Of a DNA stretch of 55,738 bases, positions 1 through 7,981 are shown one piece after another. Every line of letters starts with the position of its first letter. Position 1 is the stretch's first letter. The notes under the pieces were generated by a model. That model worked only from the letters and a program-made list of their open reading frames with translations. It was not told the origin of the DNA and did no database searches. The DNA lies in assembly GCA_964436635.1 (NCBI GenBank), contig CAYTDM010000014.1, positions 1 to 55,738 on the forward strand. Direction: 5' to 3'. The stretch comes from DASRQK01 sp964436635. Its GTDB lineage: Bacteria > Bacteroidota > Bacteroidia > Sphingobacteriales > Sphingobacteriaceae. Position numbers and translations under genes: made by a program.

Positions 1-93
1 CTTTTAGCACTTGAATTTGTGCCCAATGATCGCAAAGTGTACACAGCTATCTGTCTCTTCCCGATCATTGGGCACAAATTCAAGTGCTAAAAG
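1..93. repeat. Perfect 32-bp inverted repeat at the window edge
   Basis: Bases 1-32 are the exact reverse complement of bases 62-93, separated by a 29-base spacer; the match stops at base 33/61. The right arm lies inside the ligA coding frame and the left arm does not continue that frame (in-frame stop at 27-29). A fold-back artefact at a contig end is the likeliest cause; a real inverted duplication cannot be excluded. Confidence 0.9.
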
Positions 94-515
94 AGGCAGG
101 GCTTCGTTTTGAAATGGAACAGATCGAGGAGGTCAAATTAGGGGATCAATTAGCCGGGAAAACCTTTGTGATTTCCGGAACATTTTCACTATTCAGCCGA
201 GAGGAATTGGCCACAAAAATCGAACAATACGGCGGGAAACTATTAAGCAGCATCTCTGCAAAGTTGGATTACCTGGTCGCTGGGGATAAAATGGGGCCTT
301 CAAAATTGCAAAAAGCTGAAAAATTAGGCATTCCAATCATCTCAGAGGAAGCATTTTTGCAAATGCTTGGAACAGGTGAAACAAGTGCTTCCAGTGAGAT
401 TAGTTTCACAAACGAATCAAGTGGAGCAAATTTAGAAAGTGCGAGGAGCGAATCCGAAGAAACTAAAGATACAAGCAAAGCAGGTGGCAGCGGCCAACAA
501 CAATCGCTTTTTTAG
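33..515 (+). CDS. ligA: NAD-dependent DNA ligase, C-terminal part (BRCT domain), 5' truncated
   Basis: NAD+-dependent DNA ligase seals nicks in replication and repair. Only the last 160 or so residues are here: a helical stretch (VHSYLSLPDHWAQIQ, then LKEAGLRFE) typical of the region just before the BRCT domain, then the BRCT domain itself with GKTFVISGTFS, the conserved glycines of the ISAKLDYLVAG strand and the KAEKLGIPIISEEAFLQML helix. A long Ser/Glu-rich tail ending in QQQSLF follows. The adenylation and OB domains would lie upstream of the window. The reading frame is continuous back to base 30 but is interrupted by the inverted-repeat arm at 1-32, so the gene is either cut by an assembly artefact or rearranged. 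Confidence 0.85.
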   Translation, partial: QSVHSYLSLPDHWAQIQVLKEAGLRFEMEQIEEVKLGDQLAGKTFVISGTFSLFSREELATKIEQYGGKLLSSISAKLDYLVAGDKMGPSKLQKAEKLGIPIISEEAFLQMLGTGETSASSEISFTNESSGANLESARSESEETKDTSKAGGSGQQQSLF

Positions 516-516
516 C

Positions 517-576
517 GAACTTGCATCGATAAGGTGGAACTTGCAAAAATAAGATGAAACTTGCATCGATAGGTTA
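517..576. repeat. Three tandem copies of a 20-bp unit
   Basis: Three adjacent 20-base units (517-536, 537-556, 557-576), each built around AACTTGCATCGATA. The middle copy reads AAAA where the others read TCGA. They sit between the ligA stop and dapA. Function is not evident; a slippage product or a protein-binding array are both possible. Confidence 0.8.
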
Positions 577-662
577 GAAGTAAAAATATAAAAAATTAAA
601 TAAAAAAAGGCGCAGCGCAAACAGCTAATTAACTGTACGAAACGCATAGATACATGTAAAAT

Positions 663-1541
663 ATGAAAGCATTAATGGGCGCAGGGGTGGCCTTAGTCAC
701 TCCATTTGATACTAATGGGAATGTGGATTATGTGGGTTTGGAAAAATTAATTGAACACCAAATTCAAGGAGGGATGGATTATCTGGTGTCCATGGGCACT
801 ACGGGTGAAAGCGCGACCTTGAGTAAGGAAGAAAAGGAGAGCATCTGGAGATTTACGGCTGAAAAAGTCGCTGGGCGGGTGCCTTTGGTGGCCGGTATCG
901 GAGGCAATGACACGAAAGCCGTGGCCAGCCAAATCAGTTCTTTTTCTATTCCAGGTTATCAGGCCATTTTGTCGGTCAGCCCATACTACAACAAGCCCAC
1001 GCAAGAAGGCATTTATCAGCATTATAAGGCCTTGGCCGAAGCCAGTAAATTGCCTATTATTTTGTACAATGTGCCCGGAAGGACAGGCAGCAATATGGAG
1101 GCGAGTACGACTTTGCGATTAGCGCAAGATTTCAAAAACATCGTCGCGATTAAAGAAGCTTCAGCGAATTTTGATCAAATGAACGTTATTCTCAGGGACA
1201 AACCTGCAGATTTTTTATTGATTTCAGGGGATGATCCGATTACCTTGCCTATGATGGCTATGGGTGCAGTGGGGGTGATATCTGTAGTAGGAAATCTTTT
1301 ACCGAAGGCGGTGCGGGATTTGGTTGAGCTGTGCGCAAAAGGGGATTTCGCAACTGCGCGGACTATTCATGAAAGTCTATTGAAGATTACTTCTTTGTGT
1401 TTTGTGGAAGGGAATCCTGCTGGCGCAAAAGCTGGCTTAGCGTGTTTGGGGATTTGCGAAGCAAACCTTCGCCTGCCATTAGTTCCAGTAAGCGCGAAAA
1501 CGGCAACAGCCATTCAAGATGAAATTTCGAAATTTAAGTAA
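663..1541 (+). CDS. dapA: 4-hydroxy-tetrahydrodipicolinate synthase
   Basis: Condenses pyruvate with aspartate semialdehyde, the first step specific to lysine and meso-diaminopimelate synthesis, in the cytoplasm. The 292 residues form one TIM barrel of the usual family length. Visible landmarks are GTTGES (45-50, pyruvate-binding threonines), YYNKP (108-112), YNVPGRTGSN (135-144, catalytic Tyr135) and the Schiff-base lysine in AIKEAS (Lys164). The ATG at 663 gives the standard N terminus. The gene lies downstream of ligA with 147 bp between them and converges on the receiver gene at 1552, leaving only 10 bp. Confidence 0.95.
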   Translation: MKALMGAGVALVTPFDTNGNVDYVGLEKLIEHQIQGGMDYLVSMGTTGESATLSKEEKESIWRFTAEKVAGRVPLVAGIGGNDTKAVASQISSFSIPGYQAILSVSPYYNKPTQEGIYQHYKALAEASKLPIILYNVPGRTGSNMEASTTLRLAQDFKNIVAIKEASANFDQMNVILRDKPADFLLISGDDPITLPMMAMGAVGVISVVGNLLPKAVRDLVELCAKGDFATARTIHESLLKITSLCFVEGNPAGAKAGLACLGICEANLRLPLVPVSAKTATAIQDEISKFK

Positions 1542-1551
1542 ACGGAATAAA

Positions 1552-1914
1552 TTAGATCGCAGTGGCGATGACCGACATAAGAACCTGTGATTCCACAGGT
1601 TTTTTTAGTTGGGCGTGGGTCTGAACGGGAATGGTCGCTAATTCTCCGCTTACGTTTTCGTAGGAAGACAAGACAATTATAGGAATGTCTTTACGAGCTC
1701 CCGATTCATGAATGGTGTGTAAAAACGTTTTTCCATCCATAATGGGCATGATCCAATCCATAATAATTAAATCAGGACGAGTGTTTTGTGCTAACCAATC
1801 AATCGCTTGTTTTCCATTTTCCACAATGGATACGTGGAAATCATTTGATAAAATATAATGAATCAAACGCTGATTGATTAACTCGTCTTCGAGAATTAAG
1901 ATCTTTTTCTTCAT
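1552..1914 (-). CDS. Single-domain response regulator (CheY-like receiver)
   Basis: A stand-alone receiver domain of 120 residues with no output domain. The acidic pocket Asp10-Glu11, phospho-acceptor Asp53 in IMDWIMP, the switch Ser in VLSSYE (83-84) and the Lys-Pro at 105-106 are all present, so phosphorylation should be possible. No histidine kinase lies nearby, so the partner is unknown. Proteins of this kind usually relay phosphate or act by protein contact. The upstream region (1915-2152) is very AT-rich and holds no other gene. Confidence 0.9.
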   Translation of the reverse strand: MKKKILILEDELINQRLIHYILSNDFHVSIVENGKQAIDWLAQNTRPDLIIMDWIMPIMDGKTFLHTIHESGARKDIPIIVLSSYENVSGELATIPVQTHAQLKKPVESQVLMSVIATAI

Positions 1915-2152
1915 TTTATTTTAGCTAAAAAATAATATAATTGTTAATATTAATTTTTCTGTTAAAAGTATTTTTTAGATCGTTGATTTATAAGTGACCC
2001 CAAAATTGTTTTTATTCTTGTAATCATCTAAACAAAATTGCACTTAAAATTTTTATAAATTTTATCTTTTTTGTATTATAAATTTACATGTAGTTATTAT
2101 ACTACAAGTTTTAGTCTTTCAGCTTATATTTATTACCTTGCCCTAAATTAGA

Positions 2153-3034
2153 ATGCTGATGTATAGAGTTTTCATAGTTATAATATGTTGTTTTTTGCTC
2201 CAAGCGTGTAGCAAAGATCCGGTTGCGGAGCCCACTGCTGAAAAGGAAATCGTAGATGTTAAGATTGAAAATATGGCTTACGGGTCGGATGCTCGCCAAA
2301 AAATGGATGTCTATCTGCCAAAGTCAAGAAAAACTGGAAGTCCTTTGGTTATCATGATTCACGGGGGTTTTTGGCTTGAAGGAGATAAGAGCGGATTTTC
2401 TCAAATCCAACAGCAACTTTTTGCCATGGGAATTTCGTCTGTCAATTTGAACTATCGCTATGTGTCAGCCAATCATCATTATGACGGACTCATGCAAGAT
2501 ATTCGTTTAGCCATCGATAAAATTAAAAGCGAAGCGAATGAGTGGAGTTTATCCACGAACTCCATTCATTTAGCAGGATTCAGTGCTGGTGGGCATATGG
2601 CCTTATTGTACGGGTACAACGCAAAGCGTGCCAATGAAATTAAGTCGGTTATTTCCATCGCAGGACCTACGTTTTTTGATGAACATTATTTGAATAGTCC
2701 GCTTTTTCAACAACCGGCTACCTTATCGGCCATTACCTGGTTAACCGGTGCGCCACTTCCTACTTCGGTTACTGATCCAAATTATTTGATTTATCAACGG
2801 GTGAGCCCCTTAACGCATGTCAGTGCGGCTGTTCCTACGCTGTTATTACATGGAAGTGCAGATGAAATCGTTCCATTCTCTCAATCTGGTGTCTTAAAAA
2901 GTGTGTTGGACCAGCGAAACATCAGAGCCAAGCTCGTTACATTACAAGGGGCAGGTCACGATGTGAGTGCCTCCCCCTTGCATATGATCCAAATTTTATT
3001 GGAAGTACCTTCTTGGCTTGACGCCCAAAAATAG
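2153..3034 (+). CDS. Alpha/beta-hydrolase lipoprotein (esterase/lipase-like)
   Basis: Probable secreted esterase anchored to a membrane as a lipoprotein. A hydrophobic signal ends in the lipobox LQAC (Cys19). The fold signatures follow: oxyanion-hole motif HGGFW (70-74), nucleophile elbow GFSAGG with Ser144, acid Asp237 in HGSADEIVP, and His269 in GAGHD. This is the layout of the BD-FAE/carboxylesterase group of alpha/beta hydrolases. The substrate cannot be read from sequence. The start is ATG 2153; a second ATG two codons downstream is equally possible. It converges on the DUF1080 gene, 7 bp away. Confidence 0.88.
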   Translation: MLMYRVFIVIICCFLLQACSKDPVAEPTAEKEIVDVKIENMAYGSDARQKMDVYLPKSRKTGSPLVIMIHGGFWLEGDKSGFSQIQQQLFAMGISSVNLNYRYVSANHHYDGLMQDIRLAIDKIKSEANEWSLSTNSIHLAGFSAGGHMALLYGYNAKRANEIKSVISIAGPTFFDEHYLNSPLFQQPATLSAITWLTGAPLPTSVTDPNYLIYQRVSPLTHVSAAVPTLLLHGSADEIVPFSQSGVLKSVLDQRNIRAKLVTLQGAGHDVSASPLHMIQILLEVPSWLDAQK

Positions 3035-3041
3035 AAGGCGA

Positions 3042-6000
3042 TTAAAGCTTTTTAATGCGAATATTCTTAAAGTGAACTTCAGAACCATGGCCTAAAAACC
3101 CAATGTGTCCTTTCGTTTCTTTTAGACCTGGATGATTCTTACCATCAAGGGTTCCGTTTTTAGTGGCTTCTTTCAAATTACCATCTACGATCACCACGCC
3201 ATTTAAAGTCACGCGAATATGATCACCCTTTATATAGATCTCCTCTTCGTTCCACTCACCTACAGGTTTTAAGTGTCCAGTTTTCGCCGCAATAATTCCA
3301 TATACCGATCCGTGATACTGCCAATCTTTTAAATTCTTATAGATCTCAGCCCCATCGTCTAACACCTGGATTTCCATACCCACGTAAGCAGCATCCCCTT
3401 CCATTGGGGTACGAATGCCTACCCCATTGTTTGCCCCCGGCGTTAAACGGAAAGAAAATCTGAATGAAAAATCACCATATTCTTCTTTCGTGTATAAATT
3501 TCCACCAGAACCTTCTTTCGGGAATACAGCTAATGTTTTTTCTTCGGTAATTACGTAATCTTTCGTGTTTCCGGTCCATTTATCCATGGAAGAACCATCA
3601 AATAGCACTTCAAAACCTTCTGCTTTTTCTTCAGCACTTAATTCGAAGTTGCCGGTTTCTGGCAATTCCTTAATATACACATCACGGTATGATACATGCG
3701 TCCCGTGGGCTTGTAATTCTATTTGTTCCATAGGGAAAATCGCTTTTGTTCGGTCCCAATAATTTTCTAACACTACATTGTCTGTGACCAAATGACCATT
3801 TAAATAAACCGTCACACGATCGTCTACCATGATAATTTTAAAGGAATTCCATTCACCAAGTGCGTTGTCTGCCACCAATAAAGGTTTACTTGGATGTTTT
3901 TGGTTGTTATACAAACCGCCTGAACCCACTTGCGCACCCACATTGACTCGGGAAGTGTCCCAAATTTGTACTTGAGGACTACCGCGTAGATACACCCCCG
4001 CATCTCCATCTTTTCCGTCTGCAGCCAGTTTCCAATCCACCAACATTTCAAAGTTTCTATAGTGCTTCACAGTAGCGATGTTGTCACCTTTGCCATTAAA
4101 GTGCAACTCACCGTCTGCTACATACCAACCGGCTCTCATTTCCTCATCTGCTTTCACTTGTGCTGCAGCCAGTTCATCAGAAGACATGGCGGCACGCTTA
4201 ATCGGGTTAGCGACCAAACCTTTCCAACCGCTTAAATCTTGACCATTAAATAAGGATACAAATCCGGCATCCTTAGGCATGCTTGCAATGTGCTTCCGAA
4301 TCGCTTCCCTTAAATAGCTGCTTTCACTACCGCTTAATAGGTTACTGACTTGTTCCAATAGGTCGATGACTTCTTTACCGTTATACTGTGGATTTTCAAG
4401 GGCAATTCCCATCACCGTATTCGCTGCTGTATTTTTCAAGCGATCGTGTGTTAAATAGTTGCCTGCGAAGCGCAAAGCTTGGTAAGTTTTTGTGGCTTCT
4501 AAAGCTCTCAAAATCTGGGTTTGTACCTCCACTTGATCTACACGGTCAAACAAATCACGTAGTAAAATCGTTTTTTGCTCGGCTGGAACTGTAGAAAGTC
4601 CAATCAGACGGATGAGCCCCCTGGTCACTTGCACCTGTGTCTCAGCTTGAGAGGAATTTGGAGCCTGACTTAATTTCCTTTGTAACTGAACTAAATACGG
4701 GATTGCATTTTCATTGGACCAATTTGCCAGTGCATGAATCGAAGCCATCGATAGGGTAGACCCCGACACAGTTTGGATTTCATTTGAAACAATTTGTAAT
4801 AAAGAGTCATCCCCAATTGCAGCAAATACAGGTAATAATCTTACTTTTTGCGTAGCATCCCCTTGCTGATATTGAGCGATTAATTGTTTCACATAGGTGC
4901 CAGAATTCGAACTGTATTTGACAGCACGAATCAGGGCGTTTTTCAACGCTGTTTCCTTGTTTTCTTGCCTATCTTGCGCATTAAATAATGCCATTAAATC
5001 TTGAAACTGGTCTGAAGAGGCAATGCTGGAAAGAGCCTGAAAACTTGCTTCCCGTACCCCTTGATCAGGATGCTGTTTTGCAAGGTTAAGTACCGTTGTT
5101 CTTGCCGATTCTATGTGTCGAGCCTCAATAATAGAAAGCGTGTTCACCAGTGCAGATGCCGGCCGATCACCTTCCAATTCTTTGATTAATAGTGCATTTA
5201 AATTTCCAGCTGTGGTCGTTAATAAAACTTGCTTTATGGCCGCTTGTGTTTGAGACCCCTCAAGCGCTAAAAAAGGCACGATTTCCGAAACAGCTTCCGA
5301 TCCTTTTGCTTGGTAATACGCCAGAATGGCTGCCGCCCGAACCGCATCAACATTCGAGGTTAACCCGTTTTTGATCATAGCCAGCCCCTTAGCATCTTGG
5401 ATGCTTCCAAAGTAATTCAGCAAGCTGATTCGCACTGACTCACTGCCTTTTGCCCACATTCCTGTCAATGCCTCATGGACAGAAGAAAGGTTCTTTTCTT
5501 CAATAATGGCAAAGGCTGCAGCCCGATACACATCATCTTTCGATTGTGCAGCTTGAATTAATTGTTTATAATTTTTATCCCCTTCAGCATTCACCAATAA
5601 GCGTAAACTGGCCGCTTTAAACCCTGAAGAAATGGATTTATGATTGTGTATTTGCAGAGCAATTTTTTTCGCTCTTTCTCGGTCGCCTTGTGCCAAACGG
5701 TTATTTGCATAAAGCAATAAAGCACCGATTACACCAGAGGCTTCGTGTTGATAGCCTACTTTTTTTGCTGCATTGCTTAAAACACGTTCACTTTCCACTC
5801 CTCCAATCGAAGCCAGCGCATGATAAATGGTAGAATTTAAAGCCGATGCACTTAAATCCTTCGAGTTCGTGCCTTGCAGGGTTTTTAGTATTGGTTGCTC
5901 TGCTGGCGCAAATTTTAATACCCCTAATTTATTAATGAGTGCAATTTTAATCTCGTTGTTAGAGCTGGACGCCAATTCGTTCACTAATGCATTTCCAGCT

Positions 6001-6515
6001 GCAGCGGTTCCAATTTTACTTAGGACATCCGCAGCTGTTTGCGCAAACGCATCTTGTGTTAAAAACGGAGTAAGTCGCGGGATTTCCCGATCACCGGCAG
6101 TATAATGCAAATTTTGCAATAAAAAACGTTTAACAGCAGGATCCGAAACCTGTTCAACACCTTTCAAAACACCGTCGTTAAAGGTGTTCAGCTTATCCTT
6201 ATCCCTTTTGGAGGCCAAGTGAAAAGCATAATGCTGTATCGCATATTTAATCGGACTGTTTCGTGAATGACCACTTGATTCGAGTTGTTGAATCAAAGCG
6301 GACAAATCTTCCGAAGTGAATTGTTCTAATTGAGTCATTGCGTTTAGCAGACGCTCCGGCTGATCGGCAGGTTGAACGGCTAATAAATCTGCAATTTTTG
6401 TAGCAGTGGTTCGTTGATTACTTAGCTGCGCAAACCCTGAAATCGCCCAGCAGATGCATGCAAGCCCAACGAAAATGATTTTACTTGATTGAATAAAGGT
6501 TTTATATGTTTTCAT
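3042..6515 (-). CDS. Secreted HEAT-repeat protein with two DUF1080 (keto-disaccharide hydrolase-type) domains
   Basis: A 1157-residue exported protein. A signal peptide ends near SGFAQ (about residue 29). Residues about 35-740 are helical repeats of the HEAT/armadillo type. Two beta-sandwich DUF1080 domains follow, starting at about 752 (FVSLFNGQDLSGWKG) and 968 (FEVLFDGSSMDKWTG). DUF1080 members act on 3-keto-glycosides or bind sugars, and are often encoded beside Gfo/Idh/MocA oxidoreductases, as here: the oxidoreductase ends only 16 bp upstream on the same strand. The likely job is periplasmic processing of oxidised sugars, with the HEAT part as scaffold. Domain assignment is firm; substrate is inferred. 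Confidence 0.85.
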   Translation of the reverse strand: MKTYKTFIQSSKIIFVGLACICWAISGFAQLSNQRTTATKIADLLAVQPADQPERLLNAMTQLEQFTSEDLSALIQQLESSGHSRNSPIKYAIQHYAFHLASKRDKDKLNTFNDGVLKGVEQVSDPAVKRFLLQNLHYTAGDREIPRLTPFLTQDAFAQTAADVLSKIGTAAAGNALVNELASSSNNEIKIALINKLGVLKFAPAEQPILKTLQGTNSKDLSASALNSTIYHALASIGGVESERVLSNAAKKVGYQHEASGVIGALLLYANNRLAQGDRERAKKIALQIHNHKSISSGFKAASLRLLVNAEGDKNYKQLIQAAQSKDDVYRAAAFAIIEEKNLSSVHEALTGMWAKGSESVRISLLNYFGSIQDAKGLAMIKNGLTSNVDAVRAAAILAYYQAKGSEAVSEIVPFLALEGSQTQAAIKQVLLTTTAGNLNALLIKELEGDRPASALVNTLSIIEARHIESARTTVLNLAKQHPDQGVREASFQALSSIASSDQFQDLMALFNAQDRQENKETALKNALIRAVKYSSNSGTYVKQLIAQYQQGDATQKVRLLPVFAAIGDDSLLQIVSNEIQTVSGSTLSMASIHALANWSNENAIPYLVQLQRKLSQAPNSSQAETQVQVTRGLIRLIGLSTVPAEQKTILLRDLFDRVDQVEVQTQILRALEATKTYQALRFAGNYLTHDRLKNTAANTVMGIALENPQYNGKEVIDLLEQVSNLLSGSESSYLREAIRKHIASMPKDAGFVSLFNGQDLSGWKGLVANPIKRAAMSSDELAAAQVKADEEMRAGWYVADGELHFNGKGDNIATVKHYRNFEMLVDWKLAADGKDGDAGVYLRGSPQVQIWDTSRVNVGAQVGSGGLYNNQKHPSKPLLVADNALGEWNSFKIIMVDDRVTVYLNGHLVTDNVVLENYWDRTKAIFPMEQIELQAHGTHVSYRDVYIKELPETGNFELSAEEKAEGFEVLFDGSSMDKWTGNTKDYVITEEKTLAVFPKEGSGGNLYTKEEYGDFSFRFSFRLTPGANNGVGIRTPMEGDAAYVGMEIQVLDDGAEIYKNLKDWQYHGSVYGIIAAKTGHLKPVGEWNEEEIYIKGDHIRVTLNGVVIVDGNLKEATKNGTLDGKNHPGLKETKGHIGFLGHGSEVHFKNIRIKKL

Positions 6516-6531
6516 GCTATTTTTTCGATAA

Positions 6532-7803
6532 TTAAATGCTCCAATTTCCTCGCATAGGTTGATTGATCAAAGCATTTGCTGCCGGATCATTCACAAATTG
6601 TTCTGTAATCGGGTCGAAATTTAAAGTTTTGCCTAATCGCAATGCGATCAATCCTAAATTTACCAAGGTGCAAGAACGATGGCCATTCAACTCATTTAAT
6701 GCAAATTTTTGCCTTGTTTTGACAGAAGTTAGGAAGTCTGTGATTTGCGGAGCGGGTTCTGGGAACGCCTCTAATTTTCTTTCCATTTCAGGAATATCAG
6801 ATACAAATCCTTTGTAAAGCTTTCCTTTTGGTCCTTCTATGTATGGTTTTCCTACTTCTTTGCCTTCTCCATCCAATATGATTTGACAACCGTCTGCATA
6901 CGTGTAAACAATTTTCCTCCACGTACCGACTGCATCTGGATGTTGTTGCGGAGCATCTACTTCAATGCGGACTGGACTGTCGTTATCTTTGCCTAAAAAG
7001 TACTGCACAGGATCTAAATAATGTTGACCCATATCGCCTAAGCCGCCGCCATCGTAATCCCAATATCCTCTAAATGTGGTGTGAACACGATGCGGATGAT
7101 AAGGTTTGTAGGGAGCAGGGCCTAACCAGTTTTCATAGTCTAAGGTCGTTGGAACAGTTTCTGGAGTCAGGTCTTCGCGTCCCACCCAATAAAACTTCCA
7201 ATCAAATCCGGTATGTTTACTAATGGTGACTTTCAGCGGCCACCCTAACATCCCTGAATCCACTAATTTTTTAATCTTTTTAACCGGCACATTCATGCCA
7301 TAAAAGTTCGCATCGAAACGAAACCAAGTATTTAATCTGAACATGTTGCCATGTTGTTTAATCGCTTCTACGACCTTTTTCCCTTCACCGATGGTGCGGG
7401 TCATGGGTTTTTCACACCAAATATCTTTTCCTGCTTTTGCGGCTTCTACTGCCATGATTCCGTGCCAATGCGGAGGGGTCGCAATGTGTACAATATCGAC
7501 TTCAGGTAATTGAATCAGTTCTCTAAAATCATGAAACTGTTTCACGCCGGCATCGCCAAGTTGCCCTGCTGCGATGGCTAAATGACTTTTATCCACGTCG
7601 CAAATGGCCACCGTTTTCGTACCCGCATATTGAAAATGACCTCGGCCCATGGCTCCAACTCCAATGACTCCTTTCGTTAAATGGTCGCTGGGTGCGAGGT
7701 ATCCTTGACCTCCCAACACATGTCTCGGCACTATACTAAACGTAGCGGCAGCTAATGCGGTCGATTTTAGAAATGATCTTCTTGACGTTGATTGTTTTCT
7801 CAT
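6532..7803 (-). CDS. Tat-exported Gfo/Idh/MocA family oxidoreductase
   Basis: NAD(P)-dependent sugar oxidoreductase family, 423 residues. The N terminus carries a twin-arginine signal (SRRSFLK, Arg8-Arg9) before a hydrophobic stretch, so the folded, cofactor-loaded enzyme is probably exported to the periplasm. The Rossmann motif GVIGVGAMGRGHF starts at residue 45 and the family lysine is in EKPMTRT (131-137). The gene forms a likely two-gene operon with the HEAT-DUF1080 gene (16 bp spacing). By analogy with Bacteroides keto-glycoside pathways, the pair may oxidise a sugar at C3 and then cleave or bind the product; this is inference. Confidence 0.88.
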   Translation of the reverse strand: MRKQSTSRRSFLKSTALAAATFSIVPRHVLGGQGYLAPSDHLTKGVIGVGAMGRGHFQYAGTKTVAICDVDKSHLAIAAGQLGDAGVKQFHDFRELIQLPEVDIVHIATPPHWHGIMAVEAAKAGKDIWCEKPMTRTIGEGKKVVEAIKQHGNMFRLNTWFRFDANFYGMNVPVKKIKKLVDSGMLGWPLKVTISKHTGFDWKFYWVGREDLTPETVPTTLDYENWLGPAPYKPYHPHRVHTTFRGYWDYDGGGLGDMGQHYLDPVQYFLGKDNDSPVRIEVDAPQQHPDAVGTWRKIVYTYADGCQIILDGEGKEVGKPYIEGPKGKLYKGFVSDIPEMERKLEAFPEPAPQITDFLTSVKTRQKFALNELNGHRSCTLVNLGLIALRLGKTLNFDPITEQFVNDPAANALINQPMRGNWSI

Positions 7804-7981
7804 AACTTAATTGTTGGTTTTGGTAAACGCAGTATAATTTAGATTGCTAGACATTTGTTTAGCAAAAAGGCTGTTACTTGTAGCCGAAATTAGTAATTAA
7901 TGGTCACATTGTTATTTTTTTTGTGATTTTTGTGATAAGTTGCACATGTATTTTAGTATTTACCATTATTTAAAATTAATT

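Noticed and set aside
51..59. CTGTCTCTT resembling part of a Nextera transposon end
   Set aside because: Only nine bases match and the stretch stays in frame with a plausible LigA sequence (HSYLSLPDHW).
747..1022. Minus-strand frame inside dapA
   Set aside because: Antisense to well-conserved dapA and rich in codons forced by the other strand.
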